Assembly: GCA_958296295.1 (NCBI GenBank)
Contig: OY282460.1
Location: 2,666,001 to 2,730,000, forward strand
Direction: 5' to 3'
From: an uncultured Pseudomonadales bacterium
GTDB lineage: Bacteria > Pseudomonadota > Gammaproteobacteria > Pseudomonadales > Azotimanducaceae
DNA: 64,000 bases
Below are positions 51,848-60,703 of the stretch, piece after piece. The position numbers and the translations under genes are program-made. Each line of letters starts with the position of its first letter. The first letter of the stretch is position 1. The notes beneath the pieces are model-generated. The model saw nothing but the letters and a program-made list of their open reading frames with translations, had not been told where the DNA came from and searched no databases.

Positions 51848-54387
51848 CAGAACACGTCCTCAGGACGCGCCGGCCGCGTGTCGCCCGGGCGCCGCGTCGG
51901 CGAAGCCGGCTGGCTCGATTCGGGCATATGCTCCTCCAAAAAGTACTCGAAAACGGCGTCGGGGTCGCCCGGTGACGCCACCCGCCCGGTGTCCGGATTC
52001 ACTTTCACGCTCACCACGCCCTCGGGAATGTTCGGCGACGCGACGGGCAGGTCCTCGAGGGCGGCACGCATGAAGTCCGTCCAGATGGCGAGCGGCGCCT
52101 TGGAGCCGAACTCGTTCTTGCCCGTGGAGCGGCCATCGGAGAAGCCGACCCACGTTGTGGCGACGAGCTTGGGGTGAAAGCCGTTGAACCAAGTGTCCGT
52201 CGCATCGTCCGTCGTGCCGGTCTTGCCGCCCAAGTCCGACCGCCCAAGCTGTTGACCGGCGCGCCGGCCGGTGCCGAGCCGCACCACATCCCCAAGCATG
52301 GAACGCATGATAAAGGCGTTGCGGGCGTCCAACACGCGCTCCGGCAACGGCGCCGTGTCCGCCGAGGACGCGGGGCAAGGATCGCAGACGACGGGACGCA
52401 CCGGCGCGGACACCAAGGTGCCATCCTGCTTTTGCACCCGGTCGACGATGTGCGGCGCCACCCGGTAGCCGCCATTGGCGATGATGGCGTAGCCGGCCGC
52501 CATCTCCAGCGGCGTGAACAGCATCTTGCCGCCGCCGATCGCCAGCTGGGTATTGCGCGGCAGCTTGTCGGCGGCGAAGCCGAACTTGGTCACGTGGTCT
52601 ACGGTGCGTTCGACCCCCACATCGAGCAGCACGCCGATGGAGATGCTGTTTTTAGATTTGTACAACCCGCGCCGCAACGGCATCTTGCCCTCGAAACCGC
52701 CTTCGTTGCGCGGCCGGTACTCCGTCTCCAGATTGGCGTCTTGGAAAACGCGCGGCACATCCCAATAGATGGTCGCCGGGGTCACGCCGCTGGCCAAGGC
52801 CGCCGAGTACACGAAGGGCTTGAAGCTGGAGCCGGGCTGCCGGCGCGCCTGGAGCGCGTGGTTGAACTGCTTGGCGTTGAAGTCCCAGCCGCCCACCATC
52901 GCCCGCACCGCGCCGCTATGCGAATCGAGCGCCACCAACGCCCCTTGCACGTCCGGCAGCTGGGCTAGCCGCCAACCGGAGGCGCCCGGTCGCAAGTAGA
53001 CGACGTCTCCCGGCGACACGACATCCGCGGCCTCTTTCGGCACCGGGCCAAGGCTGTCCGTCCCCAGGAACGGTCGCGCCCAGCGCAGGGCCTCCTCGCC
53101 GAGCGTCGCGAGTTGCCCGCCGCGCCGCACGACGACGGCTTCCCACCCCCGCACGCGCAACACCACCCCGGCCTGTAGATCGCCGCTGGCCGGGAAGTCG
53201 GCCAACGCGGCCGTCAGCGCCTCTTGATCAATCGTCGCGGCAAGTGGCGTCTCCCGCGTTGGCGCATCGCCGAGCGGCGCGACGCTGGCAAGATCCGCCC
53301 GCCCGGCGGGGCCCCGGTAGCCGTGACGCCGGTCGTATGCCAAGAGGCCCTCCCGCAACGCCCGTTGCGCCTCGGCCTGCAGCTTGGAATCCAACGTGGT
53401 GTACACGTCGAAACCGGTGTAGATGTCTCGACCGTGTTCCTTGAACAGCTCAACCCGCACCCACTCGGCGGGATAGGACGCCGGCAGGTCGATGCCGCGT
53501 TGGAACACCTTGGCGGTGATGGGAGCGGCCACCGCGGCTTCGTACTCGGCCCTGCCTATGGAACCTTGGGACAACATGCGCCGCAGTACCAGGTTGCGCC
53601 GCTTCACGGCCCATTCCGGGCCGTTGATCGGGTTGCCCCCTTCCGGCTTTTTCAGAATGCCCGCCAGCATGGCAAGCTGGGCGAGATCGAGTTCGGCGGC
53701 CGGCTTGCCGTAGTAGGTGTTCGCCGCCGCCTGCACGCCGTAGGCGTTTTTGCCGAACGACATGATGTTCACGTAGAGCTCGAGTATCTGCGCCTTGGTG
53801 AGGTCGCGCTCGATCTTGAGCGCCGTCAGCATCTCCTTGAACTTGCGGATGAACAACTGCTCGCGGTCGAACGAGACGACTTTGGCGAGCTGCATGGTGA
53901 TGGTGCTCGCGCCGGTGCGGACGTCGGAGGTGGCCAAGCTCACCACATCGTTTGCCAGCGACAAGAGATCGATGCCGAAATGCCAATAGAAACGCTTGTC
54001 TTCGGTGTCGATGAGGCCGTTGAGGAAGTGTTCCGGCACATCCGCGAGCGCGATGGGTATGAGCCGCCGCCCGAACTCGCCGATCAACGCGCTGTCGGCG
54101 GTGTAAATGCGCAACGGCGTTTCGTATCGGTAATCTCTGTACGTCTCTATGGACGGAATCCTAGGGTCCAAATAGACAAAAACTGACGCGAATCCGAGAG
54201 AAAACGTACAGACACCGGCTCCGGCAAGCCAGAAAATCACCCTGAGTACCCGACGCGCACGCGCCCTGCCGAGGAGGTTCCGGCCGGCTTTGCCGAGCGC
54301 CTTGGCGCGTGTTGACAGGAGCATCGCGAATGAGAGCCAAGCCGAAAATCCGACCCGAAGCCGGTGCCGCGCCATCCTTCGGGCCAT
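51847..54387 (-). CDS. mrcA: Penicillin-binding protein 1A (bifunctional)
   Basis: About 846 residues. After one transmembrane helix (VLRVIFWLAGAGVCTFSLGFASVFVYL) comes a GT51 glycosyltransferase with the catalytic EDKRFYWHFGID, TGASTITMQLAK and KKPEGGNPI region. An OB-like insert leads to a transpeptidase with SSFKPF (Ser nucleophile), SKNS and KTGTTDDATD. Together these polymerise and crosslink peptidoglycan. The start is uncertain: in-frame ATGs exist at 54387, 54375 and 54324, and the frame opens to 54552, but that would overlap the divergent pilM start. The ponA - pilM divergence is the usual gammaproteobacterial arrangement. Confidence 0.92.
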   Translation of the reverse strand: MARRMARHRLRVGFSAWLSFAMLLSTRAKALGKAGRNLLGRARARRVLRVIFWLAGAGVCTFSLGFASVFVYLDPRIPSIETYRDYRYETPLRIYTADSALIGEFGRRLIPIALADVPEHFLNGLIDTEDKRFYWHFGIDLLSLANDVVSLATSDVRTGASTITMQLAKVVSFDREQLFIRKFKEMLTALKIERDLTKAQILELYVNIMSFGKNAYGVQAAANTYYGKPAAELDLAQLAMLAGILKKPEGGNPINGPEWAVKRRNLVLRRMLSQGSIGRAEYEAAVAAPITAKVFQRGIDLPASYPAEWVRVELFKEHGRDIYTGFDVYTTLDSKLQAEAQRALREGLLAYDRRHGYRGPAGRADLASVAPLGDAPTRETPLAATIDQEALTAALADFPASGDLQAGVVLRVRGWEAVVVRRGGQLATLGEEALRWARPFLGTDSLGPVPKEAADVVSPGDVVYLRPGASGWRLAQLPDVQGALVALDSHSGAVRAMVGGWDFNAKQFNHALQARRQPGSSFKPFVYSAALASGVTPATIYWDVPRVFQDANLETEYRPRNEGGFEGKMPLRRGLYKSKNSISIGVLLDVGVERTVDHVTKFGFAADKLPRNTQLAIGGGKMLFTPLEMAAGYAIIANGGYRVAPHIVDRVQKQDGTLVSAPVRPVVCDPCPASSADTAPLPERVLDARNAFIMRSMLGDVVRLGTGRRAGQQLGRSDLGGKTGTTDDATDTWFNGFHPKLVATTWVGFSDGRSTGKNEFGSKAPLAIWTDFMRAALEDLPVASPNIPEGVVSVKVNPDTGRVASPGDPDAVFEYFLEEHMPESSQPASPTRRPGDTRPARPEDVF

Positions 54388-54463
54388 TCTCGCCGACAGG
54401 AGCGTTTTCTTGAGACCGTCCAATCGCTTACTTGGCTCCAGCCGAGTAGCCAAACCGAGCCCG

Positions 54464-55700
54464 GTGGTTGCCGGCCGTCGGCGAATTCCCCGCTTCGCGC
54501 CAAGACCGCGGCTTCGGCGCGGCGCCTTCGTTGGCGTCGACATCGGCACCACCGCGGTGAAGTTGGTCGAGTTGTCGCCAAGCCGCCAACTCGCGCCGAA
54601 TGCCGGTCATCGCGGGCCGCCTGTCGCGTTCTGGCGTGTGGACTCGAACCGCTGCCACCCGGCGCGGTCTCCGGGGCACAAGCCAATATAAGCGATCCGG
54701 GCGCGGTTGGCGAAGCCATCCGGCGCCCGCGCCGGCGAACCCGGGCGAAGGCGCGCAACGCCGCCCTTGCCATTCCCCATGCCGCGGCGGTGGTGAAGAC
54801 CCTGCGCTTGGACGCCACCTTGACGGATGACGAAATGGAACTGGAAGTCGCCTTGGAGGCGGAACACCTGTTCCCGTTCCCGCCTGGGAAACCGCGTTGG
54901 ACTTCGAGCCGGCGCAGCTCTGCCTGGACGACCCCGCGCTGGTGGAGGTGATCGTGGTGGGGTGCCGATCCGAGCACGCCCGCGCTCGGCAGGCCGCGGC
55001 GGCGGCCGGCGGGCTCAAAGCCACGGCCTTGGAGGTGGAGACCACGGCGCTCGCCCGGGCCGCGGCTTTGGCCCCACCCGCCTTGCTCGCCGTCGTTGAT
55101 CTCGGCGACACCAAGGCCACGCTGCTCGCGATCGAAGGCGGCGCTTTGCTGTTCGCCCGCCAGGAGCCCTTCGACGCGCACCAGACAGCCAATGGAACAG
55201 CGCCGGAAGTCGAAAGAACTGGTGCGCCAAATCTCCCGCCTGTTGCGGCTGTTCTTCGCCGCCCAAGGCGACGACCAGTACGCACTGGATCAACTGCTCG
55301 TCAGCGGCGGACGCGCCGGCACTCCCGGCCTCGCCGAAACCGCGACCGAAAAGTTGGGGCTGCCCGTAGCGCTGGCCGATCCGTTCGATCAAATGGCGTT
55401 CCGGATTGCCCGTCCGAGCAAAGACCGCGCCGGGAACACGCCAACGGCATTGCGCCACCTACGGCGACGGGCAACGCGCCTGTTTCCCGGCAGACGCCCC
55501 GCGCAGAAGACGGTGCGCCGCCGCCAGGGCAAGGCCCGCCGCCGATCCCGCACGGGGCGGGCGCACACGTCGACGCGGCCAAATCCCCGGTACTGGCCAC
55601 GGCCTGCGGCCTCGCGCTGCGGGGCGTGGCGGCCGAACCGGGGGAATGTCCGGCGGCGGTTGCCGAGACGCCCCCTCCCACCGTCGGGAGCCAGCCATGA
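54464..55700 (+). pseudogene. pilM: pilM pseudogene (type IV pilus ATPase-fold protein)
   Basis: PilM is the actin-like cytoplasmic subunit of the type IV pilus alignment complex. Its sequence can be followed here only by changing frame at least four times. Frame 2: GVDIGTTAVKLVELSPSRQ (about 54530-54600). Frame 1: VLACGLEPLPPGAVSGAQA to EAEHLFPFP (about 54640-54890). Frame 0: LDFEPAQLCLDDPALVEVIV to LALA (about 54895-55190). Frame 1: KELVRQISRLLRLFFAAQGD to GLPVALADPF (about 55205-55400). Frame 0: SPVLATACGLALRGVA (about 55580-55630). Order and length match PilM, so it is a decayed copy. Its last stop overlaps the pilN ATG. Confidence 0.85.
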
Positions 55701-56326
55701 ACCGCGTGAACCTGTCGCCGTGGCGCGAACACCGGCGGCAACGGCAGTTGCGGCTTTTCGCGACCGCGCTGGCCGCGTCCGTTCTTTTCGCAGCTGGCGC
55801 TGTGGCCCTCGCCGCGGCGCATGTCCGCGGGCGTGGAGCGCCAACGCGGCGTGAACGACGGCATCGCCACTTCGATCCAAGCGCTCGACGCCGGCATCTC
55901 CGAAGCGGATCGGTTGCGACGCGAGACGCGGGAGATCGACAACGGCGTGGCGCAATTGCGCGGCCTGCAGGCGAAACGGACGGTGGTGGCGGGATATTGG
56001 CGGCCATCGCCGAGACCGCGGTGCCCGGCGCGCACTACACGCGGTTGGCGCGGGAAGGCGGGAGTATCACGCTGGCGGCCACCAGCGCCCACACGTCGGC
56101 GGCGCCTGCCCCGGCGGAGCAACAGGCCGCGCCACCGCAAGCGGCGGCGGCGGTGTCGTCCAGCGCGCGGACGCCGGCGGCACCTAGCCCGTCGGAGGCA
56201 CAAGCCGCACCTCGGCAAGCGACTACGACGGTGTCGTCCACTCGCGAACAACGCCGGACGCGCCAACCCCGCGCGAAGCGCAAGGCGCGCGACCGCAAGC
56301 GACGGCCCGCGAACGCTTGTCGCTGA
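55697..56326 (+). pseudogene. pilN: pilN pseudogene (type IV pilus inner-membrane protein)
   Basis: Starts normally with MNRVNLSPWREHRRQRQLR and the transmembrane helix LFATALAASVLFAAGAVALA, as in PilN. The frame is then lost near 55825; the coiled-coil part continues in another frame (ATSIQALDAGISEADRLRRE to GLQAKRTVVAG), and the periplasmic part returns in the first frame (ILAAIAETAVPGAHYTRLAR, EGGSITLAATS). After this come two imperfect 26-residue Ala/Pro-rich repeats up to a stop at 56326. Genes pilO and pilP, which should follow, are absent: PilN tail and PilQ secretin are only about 200 bases apart. Confidence 0.82.
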
Positions 56327-57597
56327 ACTTGCGGAACGTGGAAACGCGCGCCGCGCTGCAGCTGATCGCGGACTTCGCGGATGTCAACCTGGTCGTGGCC
56401 GACGGCGTAACGGACACGGTCGCGCTGCGCTTGCGCGACATCTCCTGGGACGAGGCGTTGGACGTGATTCTCGCCAGCAACGGCCTCGGCAAACGGCAAC
56501 GCGGCAACGTGTTGCTGGTGGCGCCGGCCGAAGCCCTCGCCAGCCACGAGAAAATGGCGTTGGAGAGCGGACGCGCCCTTGCCGAGTTGGCGCCGCTCGC
56601 CACCGAGTTCATCCACATTCGTTACGCCGACGCCGCCACCCTCGCGGCGCTGTTCGATGCCGAAACCGGCGCGTGCGCCCGGTCGGAACGCGGGCGCGTG
56701 CTGGTGGACGCCCGCACCAACGCTCTCGTCGTCAGCGAGACCGCGGCCAACCTCGCCGCGAGACGCGGCGCCATCGCGCAGCTCGACGTTCCGGCGCGGC
56801 AGATGCGAATCGAGGCGCGGGTGGTAAGCGCCAACAACAACTTCTCCGAGCAGCTCGGCGTGCGCTGGGGCGGCGGCGGACATCGCGGCGTCGGGCAGCG
56901 GGGCAAACACCTGAAATGGGGCGGCAGCTTGCGAACGCTTTCGGAACTGCAGAACACCATCGCCGACGACGAAGTATCCCAAGCCGCGATCAGCCATCCC
57001 GGCGCGCATTGGTGGCGGACTTGGCGGTCACCGACCAGGCACAACCAGCATCGGCTTCGGCCTCACCGGCCCCGGTTTCCTGCTGGACTTGGAGCTTTCG
57101 GCGTTGGCGGCGGCCGGCGAAGCCGAGATCATCGCCCGCCCGAGCGTCGTCACCACAGACAAACGCACCGCGGTGATCGAAACCGGTGTGGAAATACCCT
57201 ATCAGGAGGCCACGCACGCCGGGGGCACTTCCATCTCGTTCAAGGAGGCGGTGCTGCAACTCGACGTCGCCCCGCAGGTGACGCCGGGCGGGAACATCTT
57301 GCTGGAGCTGGAAATCAAGCAAGACACGGTTGGCAAGATCTACTACGGCGTTCCCAGCATCAACACCACCCGCATCGCCACTCGCGCCTTCGTGGCCAAT
57401 GGCGAGACGGTGGTGATCGGTGGCATCTTCCAAACCGACAAGCACCACGCGACGACACGCACGCCGCTGCTGGGCGAGCTGCCGGTCTTCGGCAGGCTGT
57501 TCCGGCGCACGTTGCAGCGGGACGACAAGCGCGAGCTGTTCGTGTCATCACACCCGAAGTCGCGCAAGATCCCGCGCAAGGCAGCGCCGGCGGGTAG
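56317..57597 (+). pseudogene. pilQ: pilQ pseudogene (secretin), N-terminally truncated
   Basis: PilQ is the outer-membrane secretin of type IV pili. Present: the STN/N0 segment SLNLRNVETRAALQLIADFA and LRDISWDEALDVILASNGLG, an N1-like part LATEFIHIRYADAATLAALF, and the secretin core EIIARPSVVTTDKRTAVIET, EIPYQEATHAGGTS, GETVVIGGIFQ and TPLLGELPVFGRLFR. The reading frame changes near 57000 (frame 1 to 0), near 57040 (0 to 2) and near 57545 (2 to 1, where ITPEVAQDP completes the C-terminus). The AMIN domains of a full PilQ are missing. No signal peptide is left. Confidence 0.85.
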
Positions 57598-57654
57598 CCC
57601 GCGACAAGGAGCCGGGCCGCGCCACCGAGGTTTACACGAACAAAGGAAACAACC

Positions 57655-58176
57655 ATGATCAAACGCAACGTCTTTCTCGTCGGCATGATGGCCGTCGGAA
57701 AAACCACCATCGGTCGCCATCTCGCGACGCTCTTGGAGTTCGAGTTCGTGGACAGCGATCAGGAAATCGAACGCCGCGCCGGCACCGACATCTCGTGGAT
57801 CTTCGACATCGAAGGCGAGGCCGGCTTTCGCGACCGCGAACAACAGGTGCTCGCCGAGCTCGCCCAGCGCGAACGCGTGGTGCTGGCCACCGGCGGCGGC
57901 GCGGTGCTGCGGGAGCGGAACCGCGCCGTCCTGCGGGAGCACGGCACCGTGGTCCACATCAGCGCCAGCGTCGGGCAGATCGTCGCCCGCGCCAAACGCG
58001 ATCGCCGCCGACCGCTGCTGCAAGGTGGCGACCTTCGCGAACGGGTGCAGACGCTGCGCCGAGAACGCGAGCCGCTCTACAATGCCGCCGCGCATCTGGT
58101 GATCCACAGCAAAGGGCGCCCGTCGAAGGTCATCGCGGACGAGATTCTCGCGGCGTTGAACGCCACGCCACCATGA
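57655..58176 (+). CDS. aroK: Shikimate kinase
   Basis: A 173-residue kinase phosphorylating shikimate in aromatic amino-acid synthesis. Walker A is GMMAVGKTTIGRHLA, the shikimate-binding Asp is in DSDQEIERRAG, and the segments FRDREQQVL and VLATGGGAVL, the lid arginines (RDRRRPLL) and REPLYNAAAH are present. The family Walker A usually reads GxxGxGK; here MMAVGK is within normal variation. It survives intact directly behind the decayed pil genes. The ATG at 57655 follows AAAGGAAAC. It overlaps aroB by four bases (ATGA). Confidence 0.95.
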   Translation: MIKRNVFLVGMMAVGKTTIGRHLATLLEFEFVDSDQEIERRAGTDISWIFDIEGEAGFRDREQQVLAELAQRERVVLATGGGAVLRERNRAVLREHGTVVHISASVGQIVARAKRDRRRPLLQGGDLRERVQTLRREREPLYNAAAHLVIHSKGRPSKVIADEILAALNATPP

Positions 58177-59255
58177 GCCAACGGCTGGAAGTGCGCTTGG
58201 CGGGCGGGCGGGCGTACCCCATCGTCCTCGGCAGCGGTCTGCTCGGCGACCCCGAGGTGCTCGGGCCGCATACCGGCAAGCAAGCCCTTGTCGTCACCAA
58301 CGCAGAAGTGGCGGCCCGCTACCTCGGGGCGGTTCGCCGAAGCTTGGCTGCCGAGCAGGTGGACGTCTTCGAGATCGGCGATGGCGAGCGGTTCAAGACG
58401 CTGGACACCTACGCGGCGATACTGGACACGTTGGTGGCCAAGCGCCACAGCCGCTCCACAACCGTCGTCGCGCTTGGCGGCGGCGTGGTGGGCGACGTCG
58501 CCGGGTTCGCCGCCGCCACCTATCAGCGCGGCGTGGATCTGGTGCAGATACCCACCACGCTGCTCGCCCAAGTCGATTCGTCCGTAGGCGGCAAGACCGC
58601 GGTGAACCACCCGGCGGGCAAGAACCTCATCGGCGCGTTCCACCAGCCCCGGGCGGTGGTGGCGGACGTGGATACGCTGCACACGCTACCGAAGCGCGAA
58701 CTTCTCGCTGGGCTCGCCGAGGTGGTCAAATGCGGTGTCATCGCCGATGCGGGTTTTTTCGGCTGGCTGGAGGCCCACGCCGCGGAGGTGGCCGCGCTCG
58801 ACGCCGGGGCGACGCTCCACGCCGTGCGACGCTGCTGCGAAATCAAAGCGGAAGTCGTGGCCGCGGACGAGCGGGAACAGGGCCGGCGGGCCGTCTTGAA
58901 CTTCGGCCACACGTTCGGCCACGCGATCGAAGCGCTTACCGGCTATCAACGCTACCTGCACGGCGAGGCCGTTGCCATCGGCATGGCGATGGCGATGGCC
59001 CTGTCGGTGCGGCTCGGTTTGGCGCCCGGATCCGACGCGCAACGCGTGCAACGTCTGCTGCGCGCGGCCGGGTTGCCGGGCGCCGCCGAAGGGGTCTCGC
59101 CGGAAGCCATGCTGGACGCCATGGCGATGGACAAGAAAGCGCGGGACGGGCGGGTGCGGCTGGTCGTGTGCAAGGGCATCGGTCGGGTGTCGGTGATCGC
59201 CGACGCGCCGCGCAAGACGGTTCTCGCCGCGATGGAAGACTGGATCGCGGATTGA
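58173..59255 (+). CDS. aroB: 3-dehydroquinate synthase
   Basis: A 360-residue NAD- and zinc-dependent enzyme of the shikimate pathway converting DAHP to dehydroquinate. IGDGERFKTLDTYAAILD, VVALGGGVVGDVAGFAAATYQRG, PTTLLAQVDSSVGGKTAVNH, KNLIGAFHQP, and the zinc ligands in ELLAGLAEVVKCGVI, LNFGHTFGHAIEA and LHGEAVAIGM are intact. Order aroK-aroB is standard. It converges with the Dyp peroxidase gene, 25 bases away. Confidence 0.96.
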   Translation: MSQRLEVRLAGGRAYPIVLGSGLLGDPEVLGPHTGKQALVVTNAEVAARYLGAVRRSLAAEQVDVFEIGDGERFKTLDTYAAILDTLVAKRHSRSTTVVALGGGVVGDVAGFAAATYQRGVDLVQIPTTLLAQVDSSVGGKTAVNHPAGKNLIGAFHQPRAVVADVDTLHTLPKRELLAGLAEVVKCGVIADAGFFGWLEAHAAEVAALDAGATLHAVRRCCEIKAEVVAADEREQGRRAVLNFGHTFGHAIEALTGYQRYLHGEAVAIGMAMAMALSVRLGLAPGSDAQRVQRLLRAAGLPGAAEGVSPEAMLDAMAMDKKARDGRVRLVVCKGIGRVSVIADAPRKTVLAAMEDWIAD

Positions 59256-59280
59256 CGGCTGCCGCAGGCGTTGACCGTCG

Positions 59281-60159
59281 TCAATCCGCGAAGGCGGACG
59301 CCAGCGTGGACGCCGGCGGCGCGTAGTAGTAGGCGCCGGTGACCGGCCGCGTGTACGCCAACATGCGGTCAAGGCGACCGTCCTCGGCGAGGCCGAACAT
59401 GGAACGAAGCAGCGTGTCGAAGCGCGCCGCATCGGCGCTGAACGCCAAAAAGAAGAGCCCGGCATCCGCCACGCCGCCAACCGGAACGCTGCGACGGTAG
59501 ATTTTCACGCCGGGCAAATCGGTGCGGCTGACATGGCTGTCGGGAGGCATCGCCGGCCCCGCGAGTTCGACGCTGTCCGCTTTGGTGCGGCCGAACACGC
59601 GCTCCTGCTCCGCCACCGCCAGCTTGTCGAACCGCGCCAAGTCATGCACCCAGCGCTGCGCCAGCACGAAGCTGCCGCCGCGGTGCGCCGGTGCCGCAAG
59701 CAGCGCCGCGGCGTGCCGATCGTCGCCCTTCGGGTTCGCGGTGCCGTCCACGAAACCCGTGAGATCGCGGTTGTCCCGGAAGCGGAAGCCGTGGTTCTCG
59801 AAGGCGAGCTCGGCCACCGGTGCGAGTACACGCCGCCACGCCAAGGCCCGGGCGAAGAGCTCGTCGCGCAGGCCGCCGTGCAGCCAAACGAACATCGCCT
59901 GCTGCGTGGCCGGCGCCTTGGCGCCGCCGCGCCCGTCGATGGGCGCGAACGCGGGAAAGGCCGGGGCCCGTAGCCGCAGTTGCCGCAGAAACGCCTCGCC
60001 AAAGGCGATCACCTGCTCCCCGCCTCGCACCGGCGTCGCCGCCAGCGCCCTCCCCGGCAACGGGCCCGCGAACCGGTCACAAGCCCCGAACTCCAAGAAC
60101 ACATGGTGGCTGGCGCCTTCGGCGAAGATGCCCCGCTGGCAGTCGCGCAGATCGCCCAT
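59281..60159 (-). CDS. Dyp-type haem peroxidase
   Basis: A 292-residue member of the dye-decolorising peroxidase family (YfeX-like branch). The catalytic GXXDG motif is GFVDGTANPKGDD. RGGSFVLAQRWVHDLARFDKL, RTKADSVELAGPAMP, SHVSRTDLPGVKIYRRSVP and GLFFLAFSADAARFDTLLRSM follow the family pattern; the proximal haem His is most likely that of the SHVSR or WVHD segment. No signal peptide, so cytoplasmic. ATG 60159 has a good SD (GGGAGCG). It is divergent from the rhodanese gene across 127 bases. Confidence 0.88.
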   Translation of the reverse strand: MGDLRDCQRGIFAEGASHHVFLEFGACDRFAGPLPGRALAATPVRGGEQVIAFGEAFLRQLRLRAPAFPAFAPIDGRGGAKAPATQQAMFVWLHGGLRDELFARALAWRRVLAPVAELAFENHGFRFRDNRDLTGFVDGTANPKGDDRHAAALLAAPAHRGGSFVLAQRWVHDLARFDKLAVAEQERVFGRTKADSVELAGPAMPPDSHVSRTDLPGVKIYRRSVPVGGVADAGLFFLAFSADAARFDTLLRSMFGLAEDGRLDRMLAYTRPVTGAYYYAPPASTLASAFAD

Positions 60160-60247
60160 GCTTTCGCTCCCGCGTGTGCCGGCCGCCTTTTTGCCGCCGC
60201 AAGGCCCGGCGCGTGCTTTCGTCCGCATATCATAGACTCCAGCGTAG

Positions 60248-60261
60248 GCGCACCGGTGCGC
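60248..60261. promoter_or_regulatory. Perfect 14-bp palindrome in the peroxidase/rhodanese intergenic region
   Basis: GCGCACCGGTGCGC is a perfect inverted repeat lying just downstream of a TATCAT element and 26 bases before the rhodanese start. Its place fits an operator. No regulator is known to me for this sequence, and short GC palindromes can occur by chance here. Confidence 0.3.
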
Positions 60262-60286
60262 GACAGCGGCAGAATGGAGAGCGGAC

Positions 60287-60703
60287 ATGCCGATAAAGAG
60301 CATATTCGGGCTGGTCGAAGAGACCAAGCGCGACATCGAAAACCTCTCGGTGGCGGAACTGAAGGCCGAGCTCGACAGCCGCGACGTGCTGGTCGTCGAC
60401 ATCCGCGAGCTTCAAGAACGGGTGGACCTCGGCACCATCCCGGGGGCCAAGCACGCGCCGCGCGGGATGCTGGAGTTCTGGGCGGATCCGCACAGTCCCT
60501 ATTTCCGCAAATGGTTCCAAGAGAATCGGCGCATCGTGTTGTTCTGCGCGGCCGGCGGGCGTTCGGCTCTCGCCGCCAAGGCGCTCGGCGACATGGGCTT
60601 CACCAACGTGGCGCACCTAGAGCCCGGCTTCAAGGGCTGGCAGGACGCCGACGAAACCGTGGAGGACGTGCGCGCCACCAGCCGCTGGCGACGCCTCCGT
60701 TGA
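60287..60703 (+). CDS. Rhodanese-like sulfurtransferase
   Basis: A 138-residue single-domain rhodanese. SVAELKAELDSRDVLVVDIRE, ELQERVDLGTIPGAKHAPRG and the active loop VLFCAAGGRSALAAKAL with the catalytic Cys are present, followed by FTNVAHLEPGFKGW. Sulfur donor and acceptor are unknown. Its stop overlaps the exonuclease start (TGATG), so the two are coupled. Divergent from the Dyp peroxidase, which together could form a small stress locus. Confidence 0.87.
   Translation: MPIKSIFGLVEETKRDIENLSVAELKAELDSRDVLVVDIRELQERVDLGTIPGAKHAPRGMLEFWADPHSPYFRKWFQENRRIVLFCAAGGRSALAAKALGDMGFTNVAHLEPGFKGWQDADETVEDVRATSRWRRLR

Noticed and set aside
54464-57597. Frame changes in pilM, pilN and pilQ as simple sequencing errors
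   Set aside because: Errors would be expected throughout, but long genes on both sides are uninterrupted, and pilO/pilP are deleted as well. Read-level confirmation is still needed.
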